64,000 nt of DNA from assembly GCF_014205875.1 (NCBI RefSeq), contig NZ_JACHEN010000009.1, positions 1-64,000 of the forward strand, written 5' to 3'. Under the pieces are notes generated by a model that saw only the letters and a program-made list of their open reading frames with translations, ran no database searches and was not told the DNA's origin. Position numbers and translations under genes: made by a program. Positions 52,984 to 61,812 of the stretch are shown here, piece after piece (the stretch's first letter is position 1; each line of letters starts with the position of its first letter). This DNA comes from Anaerosolibacter carboniphilus. GTDB taxonomy: Bacteria; Bacillota; Clostridia; Peptostreptococcales; Thermotaleaceae.

Positions 52984-54258
52984 CTAGTGAATAGATCCAT
53001 ACAGTTGGCCCATATCGATGCGTTTCATAAATTCATCTATTGCACCGCCGTATATAAGATTATTTTTCAAACTAATGACTTTGATCATGGTACCTTTTAC
53101 TTCGATAATCTCTTTGATATTTCTAGCAGCTGCATGGCAGATCTGTTCCTTAAGATTTTCTCTACACGCATCTGTCTCAACAATAAACCCCTTTTCTCTT
53201 AAATCACTTGCCATACGAAAAGCACTTTTTCTGTTTTCAGCTTTATATAGTACAAGAAAATCTGTATAACATGGCTTGCTATTTAGATTATACATTTCTA
53301 ACACCTCCATCAATTTGTCAACATTTAACCCAAATCCCACTGCTGGTGTTCCTCTCCCATCAGTCTTAATCAATTGATCATATCTTCCTCCGCTTAGTAT
53401 GGTCTTTCCATAATCCAGAATGTAACCTTTAAAAATAATGCCCGTGTAATAGTGCATAGGATTGATCCTCCCTAGGTCAAGGGTAATATATTTATCATAG
53501 GCGTAATCTTTAAGTATGTTATATACTTTTTCTAAGTTCTGAATGGCATTTTCCATTTCATTATTCTGAATAAGATATTTAGCCCTTTTAATTACCTTTT
53601 CAGCAGATCCATAAAGACTGGGGATCTCTAATATTGCGTTTGCGATTGAATCTTTTATTTTGTATGCATTCAACAAATTCTCAAGCTCAGCTAAGTTCTT
53701 TTGCTCAATTAAATATTGCAATTGACTCTGTTGATTTTTATGGATCTCACATTCTCTTAACAACGCTCTACAGAAGCCCACGTGACCCAAATCAATTTGG
53801 AAACCGTCAATTTCATTTTTGAGAAGTATTTCTATTGCTAGAGCAATAGTTTCTCCGTCTGCTTCTTCCCTCTCGTTTCCAAGAAATTCAACGCCTGCTT
53901 GAATAAACTCTCGTTTCATTCCATTCTGTTTATCATTCATTCGAAATATGTTGGATATATAACTGTATTTTTGATATCCACTCTTTCCAGCAGCCATGCG
54001 GGCGATAGGGATCGTCATATCAGGCCGCAACACTAAAATTCTTCCTTTTTGATCTATCAACTTGAACATCTCATCCCGTGATAAACCACCCAATGCAGTA
54101 AATGTATCATAATACTCAAAGGCCGGTGTGGATACCTGATGATATCCAAAACTCTTGAAGGTTTTTTTTATTTTATCTATGATTTTTTCTTTGGCAGCAT
54201 ATTCATCACTATGGACATCCGTTACTCCTTCGGGAATAAAATCAAAAGAATTTTCCAT
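52984..54258 (-). CDS. hisZ: HisZ: ATP phosphoribosyltransferase regulatory subunit
   Basis: A histidyl-tRNA synthetase paralogue (424 residues) with a class II catalytic-like fold: FIPEGVTDVHSDEYAAKEKI, LVLRPDMTIPIARMAA, LILSGGRYDQLIK and VGFGLNVDKLMEVLE. It lacks a convincing anticodon-binding domain match. It binds short HisG and mediates histidine feedback. It opens the operon; AGAGGTGGTTGT precedes the ATG. Confidence 0.93.
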   Translation of the reverse strand: MENSFDFIPEGVTDVHSDEYAAKEKIIDKIKKTFKSFGYHQVSTPAFEYYDTFTALGGLSRDEMFKLIDQKGRILVLRPDMTIPIARMAAGKSGYQKYSYISNIFRMNDKQNGMKREFIQAGVEFLGNEREEADGETIALAIEILLKNEIDGFQIDLGHVGFCRALLRECEIHKNQQSQLQYLIEQKNLAELENLLNAYKIKDSIANAILEIPSLYGSAEKVIKRAKYLIQNNEMENAIQNLEKVYNILKDYAYDKYITLDLGRINPMHYYTGIIFKGYILDYGKTILSGGRYDQLIKTDGRGTPAVGFGLNVDKLMEVLEMYNLNSKPCYTDFLVLYKAENRKSAFRMASDLREKGFIVETDACRENLKEQICHAAARNIKEIIEVKGTMIKVISLKNNLIYGGAIDEFMKRIDMGQLYGSIH

Positions 54259-54287
54259 ACAACCACCTCTTGCTTTATTAATTTATC

Positions 54288-54342
54288 GCTTTATCGTATT
54301 AAAGCATAGATTAATAATAATTACTTTTTTTATTTTTGTCAA
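54288..54342 (-). promoter_or_regulatory. his operon promoter and operator-like palindrome
   Basis: On the minus strand TTGACA (54337-54342) and TATTAT (54314-54319) have 17-bp spacing. Just downstream, GCTTTA-TCGTAT-TAAAGC (54288-54305, plus-strand reading) is a perfect 6-bp inverted repeat over the start site. The leader is only about 45 nt, too short for a T-box, so control by a repressor at this palindrome is more likely. Confidence 0.7.
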
Positions 54343-54372
54343 TACTATAAATTTAATTATCTTATAAAAAAA

Positions 54373-54392
54373 CCGCTTTTCAATAAAAGCGG
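54373..54392 (-). terminator. Terminator of the zinc-ribbon gene
   Basis: CCGCTTTT-CAAT-AAAAGCGG, followed on the minus strand by TTTTTTT, lies between the zinc-ribbon gene and the his promoter. Confidence 0.88.
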
Positions 54393-54406
54393 CGTGGTCG
54401 AAAGGC

Positions 54407-54649
54407 TTATATAGTTACTTTATCAATGGAAATGCGCTTATCATGATTACATTGATTACAGTGAAATACATGCACACATTGGTCATAGGCTGCATCATCA
54501 ATACGTTGCGTAATACTCATCGGAAGATATGTACTATAATCATCAAAAAAATCTTGAATAGCACCTGCGTTTTCCATCTGGTTCCCACATGTGGGACATT
54601 TAAAGAGGTATGCTACCATAGCATTACATATTGGGCAAATCAGTTCCAT
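54407..54649 (-). CDS. Small zinc-ribbon protein
   Basis: The start is the ATG at 54649 after GGAGGCGTAGAG. The 80-residue product has three CxxC pairs, CPIC, CPTC and CNQC, the first two forming a zinc ribbon at the N-terminus and the third near the C-terminus (FHCNQCNHDKRI), with an acidic middle (DFFDDYSTYLP). Function is unknown. Confidence 0.72.
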   Translation of the reverse strand: MELICPICNAMVAYLFKCPTCGNQMENAGAIQDFFDDYSTYLPMSITQRIDDAAYDQCVHVFHCNQCNHDKRISIDKVTI

Positions 54650-54751
54650 CTCTACGCCTCCAATCAAAATTCTCTTCCTTCATATTTTTCGTTGCCCAAT
54701 AAAAAAAATTCAGTTAAATTTATACAATTTCGTCTACTTTTTCTAAGCATC

Positions 54752-55312
54752 TTATCCTTTTAGCCAAAATTTCTCTATTACTTTTTTATCAGAAGTTAAT
54801 TCAGGAAACCATAACTGAAATTCATCTACAAAAGAGCTATTCTGAATATGAAAATCCTTTACATCCTTCCATGCCCTTCTGCTTTCTTCCTCTGACCATT
54901 GCCGACCGTGAATACCTGCTAGACTAATATGAAACACAATTTCATTTGAACTAAACTCACGAACTTGAAATCCTTTTTTTTCTAAACCCTCGTGGATTTG
55001 CTGATAAATTTCTTTTAACTCCTTGGTTTTAACTATATGAATCGTAATACAATTATAAGGACAAGGGATATAACTAAAGCCACTAGCCATCATTTCAAAA
55101 GGTGCTATATTGGCTAATAGATCTCTAATCACTTTTCTAATGCTTTGCAGTTCTTCCTGATCTTTATAGGAGATCGCTTCCAAGGTAAGGTGCAGCTCAG
55201 GCAATTCGCCTCTGTGTAGATCATATTTATCCCAAAGAAATTGCTGTATCTTTTGGCTACAATATAATAAACTTCCTTTTGGAACCGCAACCAAGTATAC
55301 TAAGTTTTCCAT
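54752..55312 (-). CDS. 2H phosphoesterase (2'-5' RNA ligase-like)
   Basis: Two HxT/Sx motifs, LHLTLEAIS (about residue 41) and FHISLAGIHG (about 129), mark the 2H phosphoesterase fold, which cuts or joins 2',5' or 2',3'-cyclic phosphate linkages in RNA. The ATG at 55312 follows GGAGGAATACC; the longer frame to 55381 lacks a ribosome site. Its substrate is not suggested by context. Confidence 0.85.
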   Translation of the reverse strand: MENLVYLVAVPKGSLLYCSQKIQQFLWDKYDLHRGELPELHLTLEAISYKDQEELQSIRKVIRDLLANIAPFEMMASGFSYIPCPYNCITIHIVKTKELKEIYQQIHEGLEKKGFQVREFSSNEIVFHISLAGIHGRQWSEEESRRAWKDVKDFHIQNSSFVDEFQLWFPELTSDKKVIEKFWLKG

Positions 55313-55549
55313 GGTATTCCTCCATCGTTTTGTTTGTATGATAAACATATGTATTTTCATTGCTATTCGATTAAAAATCACCTTGTAATTCTATACTATA
55401 TAATTGATACATTAGAAAGCAGCGATATACTGTTAACTTTTACCCATTTAACATTATTTTAACACTTTCCTAACATGTCCATAATCATATAATATCCTAT
55501 AAAGATAAAATATAGAAGTGAAATAGTGAGGATGAGGGAGGAATATGGA

Positions 55550-57388
55550 GTGACAGAAAAATTATTAGCTAAACTAAAAATTATTCATCCTATAGTAAAC
55601 TTTTTTAAAAGAATGCCAAAACTAAAAATTAGCTATACTAAGCTAAAATTTCTTAAAAAACCATTGTTTCCAAAATGGTCTCAACGATTTGCTTCTAGTA
55701 TTCATTTGCCAAATTTATTATCCCACAAAAAAAACAGAAAGTATAGCAATAGCACTGTACATCAAAAAATTTCTAATGCCTTTATTCTAATGATGATATT
55801 GATTTTACTTGTTTCTGCAACGACGAATATAGCACTGCTATTATCGAATCGCAGTCTAAAAAAAGTAGAAAGTATGGTAAATAATCAAATTCTTCTTTCT
55901 TCTCAAATCCAAGCTCAAAGCTTACAATTCAATACGATGTATCAAAGGTATCTTATGCGTAATTTTTCAATATCTGATTTACAAAAGAAGATCGGTGAAA
56001 TTGATCAAACCGTTCAGCTTTTTAAGAAGTCACTAGAGATTGATGGCAGTAATAATCATTTAGAGATCATACATAATGAGTTAGATAATCTTCAAAGCAT
56101 TTATACAAGAATCCAGGAATATAATAGTAAGCTAACCACGATTTATCCAATGGATTCAGATCCGACAAAAGATAGTATTGTGTTATTAACTTTGGATCGA
56201 ATTGAAAAATTAGTTATATCTGCAAATCTCATTCAAGAAACAACAACTGCTCATACAATTCCAATTTTTAAAGAAATTAGTTCTCGTAACAATATATACA
56301 TGTTTTTTTCTATTATTATTGCTTTAATGGCATTAGGAATTGCCTTAATCTTTGCCATACGTATATATAAAGAAGTCATTTCTTTTAGAAATCATATTAA
56401 TAATCTAACCCAAGAACTTGTCCACGAAACAGATATAATGACCCGCATTTCTTCTAGCGTTAAAACCGAGGCAGAGCAATCTAGCAAACAAATTCTTGGA
56501 ATGTCTAATACCCTAGATTTTCTTGTATCTGGGACCGACGAAATCTCTGCTAGTATTCTTGAAATAGATACAGGTATTCATCACGTTACAGACCTTAACA
56601 AAGATCTTGGAGATTCGGCAGTCTCAGCTATCAACTTTGTAGCAAAAACTCAGCAGGATATTCAAGTTTTTAGTAATAGACTTAACAATAACATTCACGC
56701 CGTACACCAAGTTGTAGATCATTTACATGCCACCATGAAAGATATCACGGATACATCACAAGAAGTTGTGGTTCTTTCAAATAAGATGAATAGCATCAGA
56801 TCTATTCTGACGTCAATATCCTCCATCTCAAAGCAAACAAACCTCTTAGCATTGAATGCTTCCATTGAAGCAGCCAGGGCAGGAGAGTATGGTAGAGGTT
56901 TTACCGTTGTAGCAGAAGAGATTCGCTTTTTAGCTGATCAATCTACGAGAAACACACAAGAAATTGAAAAAATCATTAATGATCTTGTAAGTTTTACAGA
57001 AATATCCACCTCAAAACTTGATCATAGCACAAAAACTGCTTCTGCTTCTCTTCATGAAACAAAGAAAATCACCCAGATATTTGATGATGTTAACGAAATT
57101 TTTTCAGCCATTGTACATAATATTAACGATATTAAGCGCCTTACAGATCGTGTATCAAATCATTCTTCGGTCACATCAAGAAAATCCGAAGAAATCAGAA
57201 ATTACTCCCAAAGTATTTCTGCAAAAACACAGCAGTTTTTATCCTCAATACAGCAATTTGCAAATACTCTAGGCGAAATTAGCAATAATACAAAATCTTC
57301 CCTTAATCGTAGCCAAGAGCAGTTCCACTTAATAGACACGCAAAAAGAGAATATTGAAAACATATATCAGACAGTAAAACAATTATAA
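55550..57388 (+). CDS. Methyl-accepting chemotaxis protein
   Basis: The start is GTG at 55550, eight bases after GGGAGG. An unusual basic cytoplasmic N-terminus of about 75 residues precedes the first membrane helix (about 80-102). A helical extracytoplasmic domain (about 105-250), a second helix (about 252-273), and a signalling domain with the conserved hairpin tip [20 protein letters not shown] followed by [19 protein letters not shown] follow. No clear HAMP domain is seen. It signals to CheW/CheA; the ligand is unknown. Confidence 0.9.
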   Translation: MTEKLLAKLKIIHPIVNFFKRMPKLKISYTKLKFLKKPLFPKWSQRFASSIHLPNLLSHKKNRKYSNSTVHQKISNAFILMMILILLVSATTNIALLLSNRSLKKVESMVNNQILLSSQIQAQSLQFNTMYQRYLMRNFSISDLQKKIGEIDQTVQLFKKSLEIDGSNNHLEIIHNELDNLQSIYTRIQEYNSKLTTIYPMDSDPTKDSIVLLTLDRIEKLVISANLIQETTTAHTIPIFKEISSRNNIYMFFSIIIALMALGIALIFAIRIYKEVISFRNHINNLTQELVHETDIMTRISSSVKTEAEQSSKQILGMSNTLDFLVSGTDEISASILEIDTGIHHVTDLNKDLGDSAVSAINFVAKTQQDIQVFSNRLNNNIHAVHQVVDHLHATMKDITDTSQEVVVLSNKMNSIRSILTSISSISKQTNLLALNASIEAARAGEYGRGFTVVAEEIRFLADQSTRNTQEIEKIINDLVSFTEISTSKLDHSTKTASASLHETKKITQIFDDVNEIFSAIVHNINDIKRLTDRVSNHSSVTSRKSEEIRNYSQSISAKTQQFLSSIQQFANTLGEISNNTKSSLNRSQEQFHLIDTQKENIENIYQTVKQL

Positions 57389-57430
57389 GAAAGTCTTTTC
57401 TAAAGATTTGACTTTTATGATACATATGAC

Positions 57431-57475
57431 GGCAATTATGGATTTATCCATATGTTTCAGAGGTTCATAATTGCC
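57431..57475 (+). repeat. Inverted repeat after the chemoreceptor gene
   Basis: GGCAATTATG (57431-57440) and CATAATTGCC (57466-57475) form a 10-bp stem; inside, ATGGA-TTTA-TCCAT makes a smaller hairpin overlapping the left arm. It may be alternative RNA structures in the 3' untranslated region. Confidence 0.5.
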
Positions 57476-57485
57476 TATGTATTTT

Positions 57486-57511
57486 AAAAGCTAAGGATAA
57501 CCTTAGCTTTT
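57486..57511. terminator. Bidirectional terminator
   Basis: AAAAGCTAAGG-ATAA-CCTTAGCTTTT followed by TTTT lies between the converging chemoreceptor and tandem-YkuS genes and includes the latter's stop codon. Confidence 0.88.
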
Positions 57512-58063
57512 TTTGCTGCATAATCTATTTAATGTATCTAATATTTCGTCATTGCTCATATGAGAAGCATTCATCGTTAATACATACTTTGAGTCTCCAT
57601 ACTCCCTCATCTGACAAGTACTAATTGTCTCCCAAATTTCATCCACACCTGTGAAAACGATTGCCGAGACATCATGATCTACCTTATAGGATGGAATTAC
57701 TTCATAACCATGTTTTTCTAGGAGAGCTCTTAATTCCTTTAGGGATTCATCCACAGAAACTTTGATTTTCATTACTTTATCCATTTTTTTATCTGATTTA
57801 GATGCCAATCGATCAATTACTTCTATGATTTCCCTTTCTGTAAGCTTAGATGCATTCATTGTCAATATGAACTCATTATTTCCAAAGTCTATCCATTCTA
57901 ATGACTTTATTTGTTCCCAATCTTCATCCACATTTGACATGATAAACACAGATGTTTCTTTACTTATCTCATGGTTCGTAATAATTTTATGCCCCCTTGC
58001 CGCAAGGGCATCAATAATTTGAGTCAAATCTCCTTGCACAGAAATGGTTAGCACTCTTCCCAT
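57503..58063 (-). CDS. Tandem YkuS-like (UPF0180) protein
   Basis: The 186-residue protein consists of two homologous halves (residues 1-92 and 97-186). Each starts with a KI/VLT(I/K)V strand, has a (D/E)(A/L)LAARGHKI or LLEKHGYEV helix, then an (F/V)IMSN or IVFTGVDE strand and ends (F/V)ILTMNAS...E(I)I..I.RL. This matches the YkuS layout (GQD...VINAEGMT) seen at 19713-19958. Function is unknown. GGGAGGGTCTTTAA precedes the ATG. Confidence 0.75.
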   Translation of the reverse strand: MGRVLTISVQGDLTQIIDALAARGHKIITNHEISKETSVFIMSNVDEDWEQIKSLEWIDFGNNEFILTMNASKLTEREIIEVIDRLASKSDKKMDKVMKIKVSVDESLKELRALLEKHGYEVIPSYKVDHDVSAIVFTGVDEIWETISTCQMREYGDSKYVLTMNASHMSNDEILDTLNRLCSKKS

Positions 58064-58282
58064 TTAAAGACCCTCCCTTTCGTTATTTTCTAAATATTTT
58101 AAATGTTTTATTAATTATATTTAGACATTTTATTTCTTATCCCTCTATTTATTTTTATATTTTTATAATTTTAAAAAATACTTTTCAAATCACCAACTCT
58201 CTATTAGAAACGCTTAGAGTAATATAAAAATTTATCTAGGAATATGTATAAATAGTATGAAAGATAAGAAGAAGGTGATGAC

Positions 58283-59836
58283 TTGAAAAAAAACTCATTT
58301 TTATATGGAACCCTGCTATTAATCATCGTTAACTTCATCGTACGTTTTCTAGGCTTTGCATATAAAATCATCATGTCTCGATTGATTGGCCCTGAAGGAA
58401 TTGGTTTGTTTCATCTAGTTCATCCCATTTTGATGGTATTCATTACATTTACTACTGCCGGAATCCCAGTAGCTGTTTCGAAACTTGTAGCTCACTATCT
58501 ATCCCTTAATAATAAACGGGGTTGTAACAAAGTATTGGGACTTTCTCTATTTCTTGGTACAATCATCAGCACCTTCATGTCCTTTGCTTTATTCTATTTT
58601 GCTAAATATATTAGCATAAGCATTCTTAAAAGTCCTGATTCTTATGGGAATATCATTGCACTTATTCCCGCCATTCCCTTAATTACGATTTCATCAATTT
58701 TGAGGGGTTACTATTATGGTCTAAAGGATGTCGGCCCTCCTGGAATGGCTCAGGTCCTTGAGCAGATATTTCGTGTAGCTTTTGTTGTAGGTCTATTATT
58801 TATTTTAAAGCCCCAGACTTCGATCCACGCTTCTACAATTGCTATTTTGGGTATATCTTTTGGAGAATTTGTAGGTTTACTTTGGCTCCTACTAAAATTT
58901 AAATACATTGAAGCCCTTAAACTCCGAAAAAGTTATCATATTTTGCTGGATGGAAGTCTAAGTATTCTAGGTAAAATCATTTATATCTCTGTACCTATCA
59001 CCTTGTCAAGAATGATAAGTGTGATCATGCAATCACTAAATGCCGTATTAATACCACAGCGTCTACAAGTCATAGGATACAGTTCGCAAGAAGCATTGTC
59101 AGTATTTGGAAAGCTTACGGGCATGGCTATGCCTTTACTTTTTCTTCCTTTTATTGTGACTTCCGCTTTAGTTGTCAATATCATTCCTAATGTTTCTGAA
59201 GAAATGGTTCATAAGAATTGGCGAGAAATCGGTATGAAATCAAGTCTGGCAGTTCGAATGACTTTGTTGGTGTCCATCCCATTAACAGCACTTTTTATTT
59301 TTTTTGCAAATCCTATCTGCAAATTTATTTACGCCCAAGATGAAGTAGGCAAATACCTTTCGCTATTGGCGTATTCCATGATTTTTCTGAGTCTGCATCA
59401 TACCATATCCGGTATTCTCCATGGTATGGGAAAACAAGTCATGACGACCATTCACTACTTGATAGGTACTGCTTTACAATTAGCATGTACTTACTATTTG
59501 GTTGCAAACCCTAGATTTGGTGTCAACGGCTTCATCATTGGGTTTATTCTAGCTAACTTTTCAATGTTTGCACTTGATTATTCAGGTCTATGCAGGACGA
59601 TAAAATTGAAACTCAATGTAATCAATGCTTTCTTCAAACCATTGTTTGCTACCATTATCATGATTTTATTTATGGTGAATATCTTTCAGCTACTTACATT
59701 AACGCCCATGCATATTACACTACGCCTCATGATTAGTATTATTGGTGGTCTGCTTAGTTATATTGCTACTATATTTTGCACGGGAAGCATCCATTGGAGA
59801 ACGATTCAGTATCTATTCAAAAAGAAAAATTCCTAG
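58283..59836 (+). CDS. spoVB: Stage V sporulation protein B (MATE/MurJ-like flippase family)
   Basis: The 517-residue protein has about 14 membrane helices and the SpoVB/polysaccharide-exporter signatures: NFIVRFLGFAYKIIMSRLIG, GPEGIGLFHLVHP, TAGIPVAVSKLVA and RGYYYGLKDVGPPGMAQVLE. It is needed for spore cortex synthesis in Bacillus, probably as a lipid-linked precursor flippase. Start is TTG at 58283 after AAGGTG. Confidence 0.92.
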   Translation: MKKNSFLYGTLLLIIVNFIVRFLGFAYKIIMSRLIGPEGIGLFHLVHPILMVFITFTTAGIPVAVSKLVAHYLSLNNKRGCNKVLGLSLFLGTIISTFMSFALFYFAKYISISILKSPDSYGNIIALIPAIPLITISSILRGYYYGLKDVGPPGMAQVLEQIFRVAFVVGLLFILKPQTSIHASTIAILGISFGEFVGLLWLLLKFKYIEALKLRKSYHILLDGSLSILGKIIYISVPITLSRMISVIMQSLNAVLIPQRLQVIGYSSQEALSVFGKLTGMAMPLLFLPFIVTSALVVNIIPNVSEEMVHKNWREIGMKSSLAVRMTLLVSIPLTALFIFFANPICKFIYAQDEVGKYLSLLAYSMIFLSLHHTISGILHGMGKQVMTTIHYLIGTALQLACTYYLVANPRFGVNGFIIGFILANFSMFALDYSGLCRTIKLKLNVINAFFKPLFATIIMILFMVNIFQLLTLTPMHITLRLMISIIGGLLSYIATIFCTGSIHWRTIQYLFKKKNS

Positions 59837-59885
59837 TTTTCTAGTCATCGTAAATTATTGATCACTTTCATCAGCTCAAATAACA

Positions 59886-59925
59886 GTGAAAAGCAATAAC
59901 GCTTAATCGCGCTATTGCTTTTCAC
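59886..59925. terminator. Bidirectional terminator between spoVB and the EAL gene
   Basis: GTGAAAAGCAATA (59886-59898) pairs with TATTGCTTTTCAC (59913-59925), a 13-bp stem covering the EAL gene stop codon. Confidence 0.7.
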
Positions 59926-61129
59926 TTAACACGCTTAATAAAATACCTACTGGTAAAACACCATAATACTTTTCTTCTCTCGTCACAATCACATAATCAT
60001 ATAAATTCTCTTCTCTTCTGGCAACTACTTGTCTGCACGCTTCTTTTAATGACATAGTATACTCAAGAATAAGAGGATTTTTTTCCATGATGGTAGTGAC
60101 TTCCTGTTTAAAAAATTTATCCTTTCTTAAATTCTGCGCAATTTCTAAAGATAGCTTTGCTTTCATTACAAGTCCTACAGGTACCTTTTGGTCGCAAACC
60201 ACAAGCCCATGTAAATTATAATTTTCATCTAGCATTCTATAGGCTTCTCCGATGAGGCTGTTCATTTCTATAATTTCATCTTGTCTTGCAATGTCACCTA
60301 TCTTTATCATATCCAGACCCGTATCCTTATTCTCTATCAAGCAATTTCTATCCATAATAAACTGCCTGATATTTGGATTAATAAAGGTAAAGGCTTCAGT
60401 AGGTCTTTCAAGAAAAAAGCCTTGCCCATAATGGACACCTATATCTATTAATGTCTTCAACTCCTCCTTGGTCTCAATGCCTTCTGCTATCAGTTTCATA
60501 TTTGTAATTTTAGCAAAGGAGTAGAAAGTTTTCATCAGCTCCTGTTTAATCATATCTTTATCAATATCCCTTATTAGCTCCATATCAATTTTAATATACT
60601 GTGGATGAGTCTCGGCTAAAAGTCTTAATCCTGAATATCCTGCACCCGTATCATCTATCGCAATTTTATATCCCTGACTAATATAATTATCGATCGTCCT
60701 TCGAAAGCTTTTATAATCACTTACAGCTGTTTTCTCAGTAATTTCAAATATAATGCTTGTAGGGTTGATTCCAAATTTTGATATATACTCCTTTGTAGAG
60801 CCCTTCTTAAATTTCCGATCTTTAATCATCTCAGGGTTTACATTTATAAAAAGTAATTTGCCTGGTGGTAACTCTCTGGCATTTTCCAAAGCCTTTGTTC
60901 TACATAGAAGTTCAACTTCCCAGAGACGATTACATTTATCTGCTACATCAAAGAGATTGGCAGGAGATTCGAGATGAGAGTTACGTGGACCTCTGCTTAA
61001 TGCTTCATAGCCGAGAACTTCTCCATCTGCCAGACTAATAATAGGTTGATATACAGTTCGAATCGACTTATGCTTTAATGTATGTATTAACTCATCATAT
61101 ATAGACATCTTTTTCATTATTAGACTCAT
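59912..61129 (-). CDS. EAL-domain c-di-GMP phosphodiesterase with CBS domains
   Basis: The start ATG at 61129 follows GAGGATGG; 61159 lacks a site. The EAL domain (about residues 15-250) retains catalytic residues: YEALSRGP, FINVNPE, FEITE, IDDTGAGYSGL, KIDMELI and AEGIET. The C-terminal part (about 265-400) is a CBS pair (LIGEAYRMLDENYNLHGLVV, ACRQVVARREENLYDYVIV). It should hydrolyse c-di-GMP, with nucleotide sensing by CBS. It opposes the GGDEF protein at 21-26 kb. Confidence 0.92.
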   Translation of the reverse strand: MSLIMKKMSIYDELIHTLKHKSIRTVYQPIISLADGEVLGYEALSRGPRNSHLESPANLFDVADKCNRLWEVELLCRTKALENARELPPGKLLFINVNPEMIKDRKFKKGSTKEYISKFGINPTSIIFEITEKTAVSDYKSFRRTIDNYISQGYKIAIDDTGAGYSGLRLLAETHPQYIKIDMELIRDIDKDMIKQELMKTFYSFAKITNMKLIAEGIETKEELKTLIDIGVHYGQGFFLERPTEAFTFINPNIRQFIMDRNCLIENKDTGLDMIKIGDIARQDEIIEMNSLIGEAYRMLDENYNLHGLVVCDQKVPVGLVMKAKLSLEIAQNLRKDKFFKQEVTTIMEKNPLILEYTMSLKEACRQVVARREENLYDYVIVTREEKYYGVLPVGILLSVLSEKQ

Positions 61130-61279
61130 AAAACCATCCTCTTCATTAATTGTTTTCATTCTGAGTATACATAATTTTCGACAGCTTTTGCTATGAGTGT
61201 TATGTTAAATCATGGTAAATATTTTTATATAAAAATTAACTTTTCTATAACAATCTTAATTGTAATTTTTGTTACACTT

Positions 61280-61368
61280 ACATTAGCTTTATAGGGTCTC
61301 GGAGTTGCTGTCTAGCCTATAAGTGAGTATAGTTCCCATCCTTTGGTCATTTATTGACCTCTTTTTTT
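61280..61368 (+). ncRNA. Candidate small RNA with terminator, unclassified
   Basis: CTTTATAGG (61287-61295) can pair with CCTATAAG (61316-61323) around a structured loop, followed by a terminator GGTCA-TTTAT-TGACC and TCTTTTTTT (61345-61368). No gene on the plus strand leads into it. I do not recognise a known riboswitch or RNA family; the 5' end is not defined. Confidence 0.4.
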
Positions 61369-61385
61369 ACCCTAAAATAGGAGCT

Positions 61386-61443
61386 CCAAAAAAATAATAG
61401 ACTGATTTAAAACTAGTAACTAGTTTTAAATCAGTCTATTATT
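61386..61443 (-). terminator. Strong terminator of the 6S RNA candidate
   Basis: 24-bp perfect arms (61393-61416 and 61420-61443, core ACTGATTTAAAACTAG) flank TAA. On the minus strand a run of seven T follows. Confidence 0.85.
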
Positions 61444-61622
61444 TCTCCCAGAATGCCGTTCACCTCTAAATTCATACCCTAGCCTCAACTAGGTGGGTGT
61501 CTTACCCTTTACTTCTGAAGTCCACTCCAAGGAGGCATTTCATCGATAAAGGAACCCAGACTCCCGAATAAAATCTGTAGGTTGAATTTACAGGGCTTCA
61601 CGTACATCCCAGGTTTTAATCT
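61444..61622 (-). ncRNA. ssrS: 6S RNA (SsrS) candidate
   Basis: A promoter lies at 61629-61634 (TATAAT, minus) with TTTTCA 17 bp upstream. The RNA has 6S features: 5' and 3' ends (CCTGGGATGTACGTGAA and GGTGAACGGCATTCTGGG) form a long closing helix with G-U pairs; internal hairpins include CCTGTA...TACAG, and ACCCACCTAG-TTGAGG-CTAGGGT near the 3' side; a large open centre remains. Segments such as TTCGGGAGTCTGGGTTCC and GTAAGACACCCACC recall clostridial 6S RNAs. It is about 180 nt, typical size. 6S binds sigma-70-type holoenzyme. The 683-bp gap 61130-61812 otherwise holds only the candidate RNA on the plus strand. Confidence 0.7.
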
Positions 61623-61812
61623 ATATTTATTATACATGATTCTTGTGAAAATGAAAAGTCTATAAATCTAGCATTTCCCCCATTTATTACTGATTATACT
61701 AAGATTTAATGGTCTCATCGTCAAATCCTTGCATTTTTATATTTTTTCAATATTCTAAACAATCATTCATGGAGTTATTTTTTAGAACTTGGTTTAAAAA
61801 CCCCACCTCTAG

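Noticed and set aside
53247-53261. 15-base match (ATAGTACAAGAAAAT) to the repeat arm at 19.6 kb, within hisZ
   Set aside because: It encodes conserved-looking hisZ residues and has no inverted partner nearby; probably chance in AT-rich DNA.
54259-54372. T-box or his-leader attenuator before hisZ
   Set aside because: The leader is too short and lacks specifier or antiterminator motifs.
61130-61400. c-di-GMP riboswitch near the EAL gene
   Set aside because: No GEMM-I or GEMM-II core motif is visible, and the structured RNA is on the opposite strand to the EAL gene.
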